Positions 31,401 through 43,905 of a stretch of 64,000 nucleotides of DNA are shown here, piece by piece (position 1 is the first letter of the stretch; every line of letters starts with the position of its first letter). Source of the DNA: Tenodera sinensis (taxonomy: Eukaryota; Arthropoda; Insecta; Mantodea; Mantidae); assembly GCA_030765045.1 (NCBI GenBank), contig CM060964.1:168742219-168806218 (forward strand). The letters are read 5' to 3'. The position numbers were made by a program, and so were the translations under genes. The notes under the pieces were generated by a model. That model did no database searches. It was given only the letters and a program-made list of their open reading frames with translations, and was not told the origin of the DNA.

Positions 31401-32164
31401 TTAAAGGGGTTGGGGGGAGATTTAGCTTAATAGAAAAGAGGAAAGAAGAATATAGTGTAGTCCCACCACCCTTAGATCCGCACTTGATATAAACACAAGT
31501 CGTCAACAACTAACCACGACACGCCGAAACCAAAGCACACCACAAAATATAGTACCTTAAATATTGACGATTATCTCTAACTTTTCAAGATGTATAATAA
31601 CCCTGGTAAAGACTACTTGAATATAACGTGATATCAGCGCTATTCCTAAAACTCCCGAGTAATTATCGTTCTGTTGCACCATAAACACAAGGCATGAGTC
31701 CACGTGGCGTTTGTGTTAGTCGCAGCTGATATGAACATCAGGCGGAGGGATATAAGGTGCGGATCTAAGGCTGGATGGAGTGTAGTAGAGAAAGCGTCTC
31801 TGGCAGGTACCAAAAGACGCGAGCAGCAGGGGGCCGGACACTGAAGTGCGCCCTTACCGATCCGGATGGGTGGTGGCTAAGGCCTTGCTGCTCTACCTGT
31901 TCAAAAAGACTAAGTGTAGTTGCAGTGAGCAACTAAGTTTGCTCTAACTGGAGCAGCAAACGCGTAGAGCGTGTGCCGGCTGTTGGAGTGGTGCTGGCCG
32001 GGACCAGTGAAGCCTCTCGCGGCGCGGCGAAGACGGGTCTCGTTGAGCTGGCCCTGATCCCTTCTTCTCGCTGCTTCAAACAGCTAGTCGGGCTCTTCTT
32101 TTACTTGTAGATTCTCGAAGTTCTCGAAGTCCTCTCCATAAAAGTGACAACAATAAAAGTGGGT
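31401..32164. other. Spacer between Jockey-type element and Gag-only array
   Basis: GC-richer than its surroundings at 31780-32080, perhaps a LINE 5' untranslated region. No open frame or RNA gene recognised. Confidence 0.3.
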
Positions 32165-33868
32165 TTTTCTTTCTTTATTTTTTTTTTTTTTTTTTTTATT
32201 AAAAGGGAGACAGATAGAGAGTTGGAGATAAAAGAGTGGCTTATTTCACCGGAAGTGCGGGATGTAAGGATTTCACGGGAAGAATTGGGAGGAGTGTGGC
32301 GTTGTGACGAGGTTCTGCTGAGCACCCTCGATAGTTAGGTAATAGCCCGGTAATTAGAATACCGGTAACGTGAAGGGTAGCCGGGTGACAGTCATGACCG
32401 AGGCCCTGGCCGGCACACACGGGGAGTTCGGCGGAAGATTATGTGGGTGAATCTGGATTATCTGGGTGAGCGTCTGTTGTGGAAATTTGGAGTTTTGCCG
32501 CTACAGTGCATGTAGTCACACAACTCGTCACAAGGTGCGCGACCATGATTGTAGAAGCCGATTGATTCATGTTCTCTTCGCTGTGGTGGTGCCTGTTGTG
32601 GAGGACTGGACGTATATACGGAAGTGTTCGGCTATTGAAGTTGGCGTTGATACTGTTGATGGTGTTTTGTCTGCTGGGATTGTGGTTCTAAGAGGTGTTC
32701 CTCTGTTTGTGATCCTGCTTCGTGTGTTATTGGAGTGGCGCTGTCTGCAAGGTCCTCAATCCGAGCAAGCTTACGCTGGACGGATTCAAGAATCTCGGTG
32801 TTGTCCAATTCGATCACTGCAGCTCGAAGTTCATTAAGAAGTCTCGCTGCAGCATTGAATCCAGTGGTGTGGTGAATAAGGATACGTTTTAGTCCAGCAA
32901 GCCTCTTGTTGTTGGTCTTTCTTGAAGAGTTGAGGTGGTGTTTCAGTGTACGGATTTCTGTGTGTAGGGCGTCCACAGGTTCTTTTGGGTGAAGTTCGGA
33001 GATGATGTTGGCGGCGGTGTTGATGAAAGTGGAGACGGCGGTGTTGAGTTGTTGAGGTGAGGCTTCTACGCTACCCAGTCGTTGGTTGAGGCTATAAACC
33101 TCGGTGCAAAGATGCTGAACCTCCTTGCTGGGCAGTTGTGTTTCAGCGGTGGCGGTGGCGTAAGTGAAGTTCGGTCTTGGTTGCTGCGTTGACTGCGTTG
33201 TTAGTTTTGGAGGCTGAGGAGGTTGAGACTGCTCAGGTGGTGATGCGGCGTGGTTTCCGTGCCTCGGGTAGAGCGGACAGCCAACCTGCCCGGTGTAGTG
33301 GTCTCTCCTGTCGCAGGTGGCACAATACCTACGACGTCGGGTGAGGTCGTGGTGCTGACAGGAGAATGTCAGTACTGCTGCTCCACAGTAGTGACGCTTG
33401 GCTCTGGCGTCACAGGACTGGGCTTCATGTCCGTAAGAGCAGCATCTGCGGCAAGGCCGAATCCATTCGTTCCGACTACACTCTATACGAATGTGTCGGC
33501 CGAAGAGGGTGAGTCCTGTGGTGATGGCGGTGGTGTAATGCGCCCTGTCTTGGAAGACAAGTCGCACTAGGGGCGTTGCTCCGTAGTTTCCCCTAATCGT
33601 GGAAGCACCGACTAGTGAGCTCCATTTTCGCTGTCCCTCCTGTAGTAGAATCTGCGGATGCAGGTTTCGATTAACTCCAACGGCAACTGCGCCGAAACGG
33701 CCGTACCGTGGGTTGGTTACAGGAGGTTCGGTGGCGCCGGTGTTGTCTTGAGGTGGCGCGTTGCTAGTAGCGGCATTCTGCGTCGGGTCGGAATTGGCGG
33801 CCAATGTGACTCCATCTTCCGGCGTAGTCTACGTATTCCGGCGATACTCCTTCTTGACCATGCTTTTT
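32165..33868 (-). mobile_element. Gag-only retroelement unit C (poly(A)-ended)
   Basis: On the minus strand: 5' start AAGCATGGTCA right after the poly(A) of unit B, one Gag frame, a 3' module at 32340-32200 shared with units A and B (AAATAAGCCACTC...CTCTCTATCTG), and a poly(A) tail at 32195-32165. No reverse transcriptase frame. Confidence 0.7.
32632..33804 (-). CDS. Zinc-knuckle Gag-like protein of unit C
   Basis: Open frame of 390 codons; an earlier in-frame ATG at about 33862 is cut off by a stop, so the 5' end is slightly decayed. Residues about 40-110 form an RRM-like region ending in LTLFGRHIRIE. Three knuckle-like clusters follow: CRRCCSYGHEAQSC, HYCG...SCQHHDL and CATCDRRDHYTGQVGC. 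The C-terminal half is a long predicted coiled coil with regular Leu/Ile spacing (LNQRLGSVEA..., LKHHLNSSRK...). It would bind element RNA and multimerise. It is a clear homologue of the Gag at 34836-36722, with the same order of domains. Confidence 0.75.
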   Translation of the reverse strand: MAANSDPTQNAATSNAPPQDNTGATEPPVTNPRYGRFGAVAVGVNRNLHPQILLQEGQRKWSSLVGASTIRGNYGATPLVRLVFQDRAHYTTAITTGLTLFGRHIRIECSRNEWIRPCRRCCSYGHEAQSCDARAKRHYCGAAVLTFSCQHHDLTRRRRYCATCDRRDHYTGQVGCPLYPRHGNHAASPPEQSQPPQPPKLTTQSTQQPRPNFTYATATAETQLPSKEVQHLCTEVYSLNQRLGSVEASPQQLNTAVSTFINTAANIISELHPKEPVDALHTEIRTLKHHLNSSRKTNNKRLAGLKRILIHHTTGFNAAARLLNELRAAVIELDNTEILESVQRKLARIEDLADSATPITHEAGSQTEEHLLEPQSQQTKHHQQYQRQLQ

Positions 33869-34524
33869 TTTTTTTTTTTTTTTTTTATTATTTTTTTTTT
33901 ATTGAAAGGGGAGCCAGATAGAGAGTTGGAGATAAAGGAGTGGCTTATTTCGCCGGACGTGCGGGATGTATGAGGATTTCAAGGAGAGGATTTGGAGGGG
34001 TGTGGCGTTGTGACCGGGTCCCGCTTAGCACCCCGGATATTAAGGTCTTGCTGGCCACATGCATTAGCATGTGGGTGCGTAGGGTGGTTCGGGTGGTACC
34101 CATCCCGGAGTCTGGGTAACACCGCGGGGAGTGCGGTGTATTGTAGACTGCGTGCTTCTTGTGCGGCGGCTTGTTGTGCGGCTGGTGTTGGCATTGAATT
34201 GCGATGAACTGCATGAACGGCGATGATTCTTGTGCGGCTGGTGTAGTGGCTTGTTGTGCGGCTGGTGTAATGGCTTGTGCGGCTGGTGTTGGCGTTGAAT
34301 TGGGATGAACTGCGTGAACGGCGATGAAGCTTCAGGTGAGGTACTAGGGTGGCCCATGAAGTATGTGTCGGCAGGCCACCTTTTCCCGGACATCCTCGGC
34401 GTAGACGGTGATGAACTGTGATGAACTGCATGTACGGTGATGATGCTTCAGATGAGGTACTAGTGTGGCCCAAGAAGTATGTGTCGGCAGGCCACCTTGG
34501 CGTTGACGGTGATGAACAGCGATG
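33869..34524 (-). mobile_element. Gag-less truncated unit B of the same array
   Basis: Begins CATGGTCATCG directly after the poly(A) of unit A, contains short tandem repeats (GCGGCTGGTGT-like units at 34155-34290, and a 116-bp period near 34330-34500), and ends with the shared 3' module (34055-33905) and a poly(A) at 33900-33867. No coding sequence is evident. Confidence 0.65.
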
Positions 34525-36735
34525 ACCATGTTTTTTTTTTATAAAGGGGAGACAGAAAGAGAGTTGGAAGGGAGATAGAGTTGGCTTATTACGCCGGGAT
34601 GTAGATTTATTGGGGAGGAGTGTAACGTTGTCACGAGGTCCCGCTTAGCACCCTCGGTAGTGCGGGTATGCTGGCCGAACGGAGTCGACTTTAATTTGTG
34701 GTTACCGGGTGGCAGCCATGACCAGGCCCTGACTGACACACACGGGTAGTTCTTCGTGTGGAGGGGAGTTGGTGGTGAATCGGCGGAGACTGCGATGTGG
34801 GTTCCGGTGAACGGCGATGACTGTGGTGGCACTTGTTATTCAGGTGGTGGAAAGAATGCGCTCTCGTCAAGTCCGGAGGCAGTGCAGAGCCTTCCTCTGC
34901 ACCGGTAACTGCACGGGGAGTTGTAGTGGTGGATGAGTCCATATCTCTTGAAGAGTGCAATTTGTTCTGGTGTCGGAATCTTGCGTCCTTCTGGTAGTGC
35001 GTTTGGCGTTGTGGGTTGTGACCAAGGTTGGTTGTGTTGCGTTGCAGGAGCTGGTGATGTAGTCCAGGGTTGGCGATGTTGCACTGCAGGTTGAGACGTG
35101 GTAGTTCGGGGTTGACTGTAATGATCTCGGTCATGTGCTGTTGGTACTAGAGAGACTTGTGTGCTGGCTTCATGGGTCAGGGTTGGAGTTCGGTCCTCGA
35201 TTCGGTGAAGTTTGCGCAGAATGGAGTCTAGGGTGGTTGTGTTGTTCAGTGCAGCGGTTGAGTCGCGAAGTTCTGTTAGTAGTTCTGCTGCGGAGTTGAA
35301 GCCGGTGGTGTTGTGGAGAAGTTGTTGGTGGATTGTTGTGAGTCCGTTGCGGTAGGTCCGGTGGAGACAGTTCGTCTTCTTGTTGATTTTCTGGACGTCG
35401 GTGCTGAGGGATGTGAGGCGGCCTGTTGTGGAGTTGCGTAGTTGACGTCCTTCGTCTATGATGGTTTGGAGTTGAGTCGTGATGGTGGCTGTGGAGTTGG
35501 CTATGGTGGAAACTGCGGCGGTGAGTTGAAGTGTGGCTTCTTCCAGTCTTTTCAGCCTTCGTTGGAGGTTTTGTAGGTCTTGCTGGATGTCTTCGGTGTA
35601 ATTCCGGGGCAGTGGTGCAGTGATAGTGGCGGTGGCGGATGACGGAGCGGACTGTTGTGACGATGAGCGTCGTTACGTAATAGGAGCTGGTCTGCGGCGA
35701 GGTTGTGAGTCTGCGATGGCTGGTGTAGATTGCAGAGTGTTGGCCTTTGGATAGAGAGGGCACTGCGCCTGACCCGTAAAGTGGCCGAAGCCATTACAGG
35801 TGGCGCAGTACCGACGTCTGCGGCGTAGGTCGTGCCTGGTGCAGTCCTGTGTGAGGCAGTAAGCCCCACAATAATGGCACCTAGGAGCAGCGTTGCAAAT
35901 GGTGTTGTCGTGGCTAAAGCGGCAGCAGCGGCGGCAGGGCACATGTCTGGAAGTTCGTGCTGGTTCGACGAGCAAGTGCCGTCCGAGTAGAGTCAAACCC
36001 GTTCTCTGGGCGGCTTCACTGTCCGTGGTGTCGGCGAAGACGATTCTGATTAGTGGTGTGGGTCCCCGAGAGGTGATGATGCGAATGGCTCTCATTACTG
36101 AGGGCCACTTCTGACGTGCTGCATGTAGAATGTGTCTCTCGGGGATATCCCGTGGTACACCACGCATAATAACACTGACCCCTTGAATGGGGCCACTGTG
36201 TGCAGGCGGTGATGGTGTGTTGTCTGGGAGACGGGCTGAACTCCGCGGTGATGAGGCCGGCAACTCCGGTGTTGGCACTGCCACTGCCATTACCGGGGAG
36301 CGGAGGCGCTCGACTGGCCGGTTCTCTAGCTGCGGAGTGGTAGTAGCGGCGCCAGGTGTGGTTCCCGACGAAGATGAGGTGGCTGTGCTCGCTGCATCAG
36401 TGTTCTCAGTTGTGGCGATGTTTATTGGTTCCCGGGCCGATGGAGCTCCATTGCCCGGTGAACGCGGCGATTTCCGGCGCTGTTGAGGTGGCGCGTTGTT
36501 AGAAGAGGCGTTCTGCGAAGGTTGCGGTGGTGTTGAGGTCTCCGGGGCCGGCACTCTCACTGCCTCCCCAAGAGGTGCCTCGGTGACGGGGGATTGTGCT
36601 GTTGCAGGTTGCCGTAGCGTTGAGGTCTCCGAGGCCGGCACTCTCACTGCCTCCCCCAGAGGTGCCTCGGTTGCGGCGGAGATTGGCGCTGAAGTTCGGC
36701 GTTGTGACTTCTTCTTTCCCATGGCGTCCACTCCC
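34525..36735 (-). mobile_element. Gag-only retroelement unit A (poly(A)-ended)
   Basis: Runs on the minus strand from AAGCATGGTCATCGG (36735), through a 628-codon Gag frame with one stop, to the shared 3' module (34675-34540) and a short poly(A) at 34539-34529. The 5' end abuts the Penelope-like fragment. Confidence 0.7.
34836..36722 (-). pseudogene. Zinc-knuckle Gag-like protein of unit A, one nonsense codon
   Basis: The frame begins at the ATG at 36722 (MGKKKSQRRTS), which opens a domain with two tandem copies of a TEAPLGEAVRVP motif, followed by a Pro/Ser/Thr-rich region, an RRM-like segment (GVSVIMRGVPRDIPERH ... LLGRHLLVEP), and knuckles CRRCCRFSHDNTIC, CHYCGAYCLTQDC and CATCNGFGHFTGQAQC. 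A TAA at 35675-35673 is followed in the same frame by a long coiled coil and a C-terminal basic segment ending at 34836. A full product would be about 628 aa. Same family as the unit C Gag. Upstream in-frame codons to 36800 belong to the neighbouring element. Confidence 0.75.
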
Positions 36736-36739
36736 CGAT

Positions 36740-37495
36740 GACCATGCTTTAAAGGACCAGTATATGTACTGTTCGCTAGTACGTACCGAGTAGAAAACAC
36801 TCAGTCTAACTGGCAGTGGTTCAAAGCTACGCTGGGATCTGTGTTTTCTAAGCCGGTCGATCTCCAACTTTAAGGCTGGTTTCCAGGAGGGACTAAACAG
36901 TAATTCGACGTCCCGGTTCAGTGTGCTCTTCTCGGAGGAGATGGATAGAGCCTCCTTAACCCCCTGTTCCCAGAAACTGCTACATTTTGCCACTTCTTTG
37001 AAGTTAGTTATGTGGTTTTTTTCAAAGCAGTGTTCCGCCAGCCCTAACTTGTCAGGCTGCATTAAGCGTATAGACCGTTTGGGCTCCTTGGCTCTAATGG
37101 AACTGGTCCTGCCGGTTTGCCCTATGCACGGCGTCCCGCATTCACAGGAAATACAGTATACCCCTGGTACATTAAGGTCCAGTTTGTCCTTTACCGGTCT
37201 CACTAGGTATTTGGTCATCAAAGCCAGCTTGTGGATGATTCTGATATTGTGCTTTGCGAGAATTCTACTGATTCTACCAGATTGCCAGTATATGGGATGC
37301 AGGCAGTGACGGTCGGCTTGTCTGAAATTTGCTGCGATTGTGGTTTTCCTCTGTTGGCCTTGGAGATTGAGGATTCAATATCGTCTACAGGGTAGCCGTT
37401 TTGGCGGAAAGTGTGCCTCAGGTACTGTACTTCTTGCTTTAGGTGGCTGCGATTGGAAATGGACACCTGGCTCGAAGCCCAAGAGCATATTGAAT
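36740..37495 (-). pseudogene. Penelope-like element, 3' part with GIY-YIG endonuclease
   Basis: On the minus strand, 37440-37240 encodes the linker (LKQEVQYLRHTFRQNGYPVDDIE, ACIPYTGNLVES), and after a frame change near 37240 comes RPVKDKLDLNVPGVY, the zinc/GIY-YIG block (GVYCISCECG, CIGQTGR), then RLMQPDKLGLAEHCFEKNHI. This is the C-terminal end of a Penelope reverse transcriptase/endonuclease. The RT domain is missing: the coding sequence runs into the AAT repeat at 37500. Arg and Glu of the nuclease are partly visible. The copy is dead by truncation and frameshift. Confidence 0.88.
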
Positions 37496-37499
37496 ATGG

Positions 37500-38578
<1,079 letters not shown>

Positions 38579-39289
38579 TAAAGGTATGAGTCAGTTTATT
38601 AATTTAAATGGCACGGGGGAGGGAAATTAATAACAAGAAATCGCTTAACTCATCTTAAGACTACCTAACGTTCGGCCCTTTGACCGGCAGAAATTACAGT
38701 AATACCAATTTGTTTTCACATTTTAGCTTCTATGTTAATTAAATTTCAAAATAAATGTTAGCCAATAAGATTAATATGACTGCATAAAGTAGGCTTCTAG
38801 GTACCAAAAAGAAAAATAAATAAGCAATAAAATGGTTAACTAATTTAGATATTTAGACTACAACAACACCTGGTGAATTTTGGAGGTTAATTTACACAGA
38901 GTGGGAATTGCGCAAGCAACAATGTGTGAATGTGTGTGTTTAGGAATGGAAGGGGGACACTTCGACCTACCGCGTCCTCGACATAGATCATTTGCGGGCT
39001 ACCACCCCAAAGGGGAAGGGATGAGGCGAGGTGAGACCGTAGACTGATTAGAAAACAGAGCCACCGAAGCCCGATTACAGATATTTACAGCTGGCGCGCA
39101 ACCGAAGTGTTTCCCCCAACCAGCGAGAGGGTAACAAGACGACCCTCACGGCAACTTCCAGGGGGCCAGAGAAAGGCTTCCAGAGCGCAAGCGTCCGTGC
39201 TATCTGTACGCATCCGCCGGAACATACCGCGCTACTAACCAAATCTGAAACATGACAAAACTAAGAAAATGAGAAATAAAGGGTAAGGA
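38579..39289. other. No gene recognised
   Basis: AT-rich, then GC-richer at 38930-39240 with the look of an old repeat (CCACCCCAAAGGGG palindrome near 39005). Nothing assignable. Confidence 0.3.
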
Positions 39290-39445
39290 ATCAGTGGAGA
39301 AGAGAATCCACTACAGCATTTGCCCAGTGACAAAGAGAAACCACGAAAAATCCCAAGTCAGAGTGGTTGGTCGAGGGAGTTTCGAACCCCGGACCTCCCG
39401 AATGCGATTCGTACACGTTGCCGTGGTGGCACCTCGCTCGGTGCG
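39290..39445 (-). mobile_element. SINE-like repeat with B box, divergent copy
   Basis: On the minus strand CGGGGTTCGAAACTCCC is a good B box; the sequence before it (GAATCGCATTCGGGAGGTC) matches the copy at 43690-43905. 39446-40355 after it holds no recognised gene. Confidence 0.6.
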
Positions 39446-40617
39446 TGCAACAATATTTATAATTGAAATATTTTGTTTGAAGTCAAAGTGTTTAGAGTGT
39501 ATGACACAAGTAATGTGGTGTGTACTGCAATACTGTAGAAAAATACAGAAATACTGTTTTGACAATTCTATGTCAATTGAGGCTGTTCTTACTGTTCAAG
39601 CTCTAATACTCTACAAAATAGTGGAACATATGCATGAGCTTTCTTTGTATTGTCATTCACCTGAATGCTCGTAAGATCCATTAAAAGAAAGAAAATAAAA
39701 CATATCATCTAGCATTTCAGCGTCTAGTATAACACTTTTCTTATCTGAACTCCACTGTGAATACTCCAAATAATTAATTATGTATCTTGTAAACCATTCA
39801 TTATAATGCTGGCCAAATAGCAACAGAAAATTATTAGACATATCGGAGTAGAAAAGGGTTTAAAAAATTGAGTAACAAGTTTGTCGTTTATATGCATTTA
39901 TTCATTCATAAAATTAACTAAAAGAAATGAAAGTTAAATCGCAACCATGCTTCAGCATGCCAGTGCAGTTACTTCGAAAAGTATAGCTACATGTCAACAA
40001 ACACAACCCAACACGTCACAATGATATACATTATGAATAAACCGAGCAATTATTAACTGTGTAATGAGCATGTTTAACTTCATTGGTTACTTAAAAATTG
40101 CACATTTATGGCTAAGACTCCGTCTCTGGGTCGTAAGAAAACTCCGTCTTTACCTACATCTTTTATGCAAATATAAATTTAATGCGACTCAGAAGCATAT
40201 AAAACCGTATAAGCCACAGTATGGCAATTGACTGCAACACACCGACTATAATGTTAATCGTTATACGAATGAAAAACACCAGTCAAAACACTTGGATGTT
40301 ACATGATACTATCGTTTAGCAATCAATTGTGTAAAACATTTGGTTGGCAGATTGCCATGGTCTGATTTTTAACAAAAGATACGCGACAGTTTTCAGCTTC
40401 TCCGCGTGTAATTTGTTCTTAATATGAATTCACTATGTTGCTGCGTCTTCACAGGTGTGATTCTGAGTCTCGTGTCTCTCGGCTATATATTTAAACTAAA
40501 TATTATACAGAGTGTCCATAAAGTATTTCCAACATTACCAGTTCCTATTAATTAAAAAATATTTAAGTTAGATCTGTGTGATCCGTGACAGATGAAAGAC
40601 AAACTCTCAAATTTTGT

Positions 40618-40851
40618 TAAAAGAAATAAATATTTTGTTGTTTAACGACGCTGTCAATTGTCAGGATCACATCAGCGTCATCAGTGTGTCGGAATTTCGT
40701 CCCGCAGGACTGCTTTTACATGCCAGTAAATTTACTGACATGGAGCTGTCGTTTTTAAGCACACTTGAAAACCATCGATCTGGACAAGGCTTCAACCCGC
40801 GGCCTTGGGATCAGTAAGCCAGCGTCTAACCAACTGAGCCACCCAGACCGT
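40618..40851 (-). mobile_element. tRNA-derived SINE nested in the mariner-like element
   Basis: Same family as 21160-21378. Flanked by a 14-bp target duplication CTCTCAAAYTTTGT (40604-40617 and 40852-40865, one mismatch). Confidence 0.9.
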
Positions 40852-40879
40852 CTCTCAAACTTTGTAACACATTGTCAGT

Positions 40880-41860
40880 ACACTTGCACACGTGCGCCGT
40901 TTGTCGCCCTCAGAACATCTAAGCGATATTCAATTTCTCGCCATACATTCTGCAGCACTTCGTGGGTGATACTAGCAACAGCATCAGTTGTCCTTCTTCT
41001 CAAAGTGTTCTTATCTGGTACACGTGTTGCGTATACATAACCCCAAATAAAAAATCTAGGAGGTTATTCTGGGGATCGTGGTGGCCAGATTGTTGGACCA
41101 TCGCGCCCAGTCCATCTGTTATGAAATGTGTTCTTCAGCAACTCTCTGACGTTTAATCCCCAATGTGGCGGTACTACATCCTGCTGGAGTATCACCGTGG
41201 GTTGCAGGTCATTAGGTTGTGGTACAACGTAAAGCTGTAACATGTCCAGGTAAATGTTAGCTGTTATTGAGTTCTTATAAAAAATAAGGGACCAATGACC
41301 GTCATGTGCTAAGCCACACCAGCATTTCCATGACGACATGAGGACATCGTGAGCCCCATATTCTCACATTGTGCCGGTTGACCTTCCCAGTAGGTAGACA
41401 CGTCTGACAAATAGACAGGCCGCAGGTACTCATTATCAGCATCAATCCTGTGCAAAATATCCAGTGCAAAAGCAGCACGGTGAGGACAGTCTTGTGGCGT
41501 CACAGTTTGTGTTATCTGAGTTTTATAAGGATACAGGTGAAGTCGCTTATGTAATACTTTATGCACTATGGACCGTGGGATTCCGAGTTCACGATATGTA
41601 CGGCGAGTAGGCTTGGAAGGGCTTCTTTGAAATGCTTGCTGCACAATCGCAACGCTTGCTTCTGTTACAGATGGGCGTCCTGACCGTGGACAGGAGGTTA
41701 CACTTGCAGTCTGTTTAAACTTTCTGCACCAACCAACGATGGATTTGAAATTGGGTGGCGCTCGTCCATATTCCCTCCTAAACCTCCTCTGAACAGTAAT
41801 AGGTGTCCAGGTTTCATGGTACCATAAAACACATTGTGCGTTCTCCTGGTTTGACGGCAT
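40880..41860 (-). pseudogene. Mariner-like transposase, broken
   Basis: The minus-strand start is at 41860 (MPSNQENAQC). The helix-turn-helix N-terminus VLWYHETWTPITVQRRFRREYG belongs to the insect DUF4817-type transposases, followed by a second HTH (RRTYRELGIPRSIVHKVLHK). The DDE part is in other frames: YLSDVSTYW where the first Asp would be, QQDVVPPHW with the second, and WPPRSPE with the third position near 41070. A frame change near 41330 and a stop soon after RSPE break it. It would move the element by cut and paste. Confidence 0.82.
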
Positions 41861-42074
41861 GTTAGATTATACCTGAAACAAACCAAAGTGAAAACTTTAA
41901 GCGGTTGCCTGTCATCTGCCACAAACCACACAACTCTAGCTGCAATACTTTTCATTCTATAGGAAGTTGTAATGTTAGAAAGACCTTATGGACACCTGTA
42001 TAATAAGTACATTTCTAAACAGGCATATCTATTATACCAAACCGTGCACTTTGAGTTCTTGTTCCGCACTTCCC

Positions 42075-42076
<2 letters not shown>

Positions 42077-42127
<51 letters not shown>
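42077..42127. repeat. Poly(A) tract of about 50 bases
   Basis: Near-pure A run between the mariner-like element and the rest of the split TIR element; possibly the tail of a short retroposon. Confidence 0.95.
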
Positions 42128-42131
<4 letters not shown>

Positions 42132-42915
42132 AGCGCTAAAGTGTGTGATCTTTCTAATATGAGACTTCTGCTATTTACCTTTTTGAATACAAATCCCACA
42201 TCGTAGAGTGCTTTGTTCAAAGAGCTTAAGCTTTCCTGAAATAGCTCTCCTTACTCAACGGAAAAAGAAGCTTACATGTGGAAGGCTGCTCATTTTGGGT
42301 GCAATAGCTATGGACGTGCCTTATTATGGCATCAAATTGAAAAGAGTTCAGTTGCGTGACTGGAGATGCTCTTGCACTTTCTGTCCCAGGAGTTAAAATT
42401 CGCGACGGACGTGGCTATAGCTGCTTCTCTTTAGAGGTTCTAAACCCGGCCACCTCACTTGTATTAAGAGCACGAACAGTGTTTTTCCTCCCTTGGTTGT
42501 AAATAAAAACAGGTTGATTGTGACGGAGTGCATTCGTCTCATGTTAGAAGAATTCTCTAAGAGAACAGAAAAACTGTTTAAGCTTGCTGTACAGTTTAAC
42601 ACTTCGGAGGTTGATTTTTGTTTTGGGTCATGCATCCTAGGTCTACCCCCACCTCCATGTCCATAACTACGCTTTTTATATAAGTATTTTAACAAAGTAA
42701 GCTAACAGCACACAACACACATGAACGCCCAGGCATGCTCGGTTTTCCGCACACAACTAGTGATAACTGAATTGCGGAGTACATAATTTACCATTGTAAC
42801 CAATGCGGCAACCTTTGTTTTCATTTCAAGAGCAATGGCCTTCCCCTCTGACCCTTCACCACCCATTGCTTGACTACTATCATGTATATGCTTTTAAAAA
42901 TTAAACTAGCTTAGT

Positions 42916-43689
42916 TTACAGAACACTAACCTTTAGCGATAGAACCAAGTGCCAGCAACACATTTCCAAATTCCCAATGACACTTTTTTCTCTATTTCGC
43001 GCTGTTGCCGACACATTTACGTAGAAAGAAGCTAAGCGGAGGATAAAAAAGAAACCAAAAACAACTAAATACATCGCAGGCACCTTATGGCGATGCCACA
43101 CTGTGATAGTTCCCAAGTGGCCATATAAACAGCTCAAAATTAATACATCCAATAATACCTATACACCTAATACGTTGTGTGTGTATCTAGAAGCTCTAAA
43201 AAAATTGAAGAAAAAGAAGAATTCCTCATGCTCTTCCTCCTGGTCTTGCTTCAAACTATACACTTGAGCGGACTATAAGCAGTAAAAAGCGGCTGCATAT
43301 GCGGGTAAGGGGATGAGTGCGGCTAAAAGGGGAAGTGTTCTCGGTCACCCTCACCACTTCCCTTGACTCAATGACCCAATGATAATTTGTGGAGGGGGAC
43401 ATACACCTCGACCGAAAGACTATCTTTTGTGCCAATGCTTCTGATGGGGCAACACCCGGGGGGATGGATGAGGAAATCGGATCCGAAAGGCGGCCGGAAC
43501 TCTTTTGCCACGACAGAGCAGTAGAAAGGGTCCCTACATTTTTCCACCTAGAAGCATCCCGGCAGAGGCTGGCTCAGTCCGGTTCCTCTCCCACCCCCTC
43601 GGGTTTGTACACTCAAGATGGGTGCGGGACTTGAGAACCGCGTCACCTCCCCCCTCGGGCTTGTACGGACGCTTCTATCCTGCTTCTAT
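42916..43689. other. No gene recognised
   Basis: 42916-43260 is AT-rich. 43260-43680 is GC-richer with two CCCCTCGGGYTTGTAC repeats (about 43597 and 43653) and probably belongs to the same composite repeat as the SINE that follows. Confidence 0.3.
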
Positions 43690-43905
43690 TTAATGGGAAG
43701 GGTGAAATGAAATTACTGTAACCAAATGGAGGGACAGGAAATTCGGAAGATATGGAAATTCTTCCCAGCATTCGCCTGGCGATCCGGGGAAACCTCCGAG
43801 AAAAACTCATGGGTCAGGAAGGTCGGCCACGGGGATTGAACTCAGGACCTCCCAAATGCGGGCCACAGATGTTACCGCCTGAGCCATCCCGCTCGGTACC
43901 ACTCC
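43690..43905 (-). mobile_element. tRNA-derived SINE, second copy of the 39290 family
   Basis: On the minus strand: GGTACCGAGCGGGATGGCTC (A-box region), GAGTTCAATCCCCG (B box), then AAACCTCCGAG-type body in complement. Confidence 0.8.

Larger units (their letters stand above)
40508..41998 (-). mobile_element. Mariner-like transposon with TIRs and TA target duplication
   Basis: The ends are inverted repeats of about 30 bp (CAGAGTGTCCATAAAGTATT and complement) flanked by TA (40506-40507, 41999-42000). It carries a transposase pseudogene and a nested SINE. Confidence 0.87.
40356..42915 (-). mobile_element. TIR DNA transposon (family of 50914-51930), split by a mariner-like element
   Basis: Left end GTCTGATTTTTAACAAAAGATAC (40356 on), right end an imperfect complement near 42875-42915. 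The internal 42500-42840 is the reverse complement of the 5' part of the 50914-51930 copy. The mariner-like element at 40508-41998 sits inside. Confidence 0.6.
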
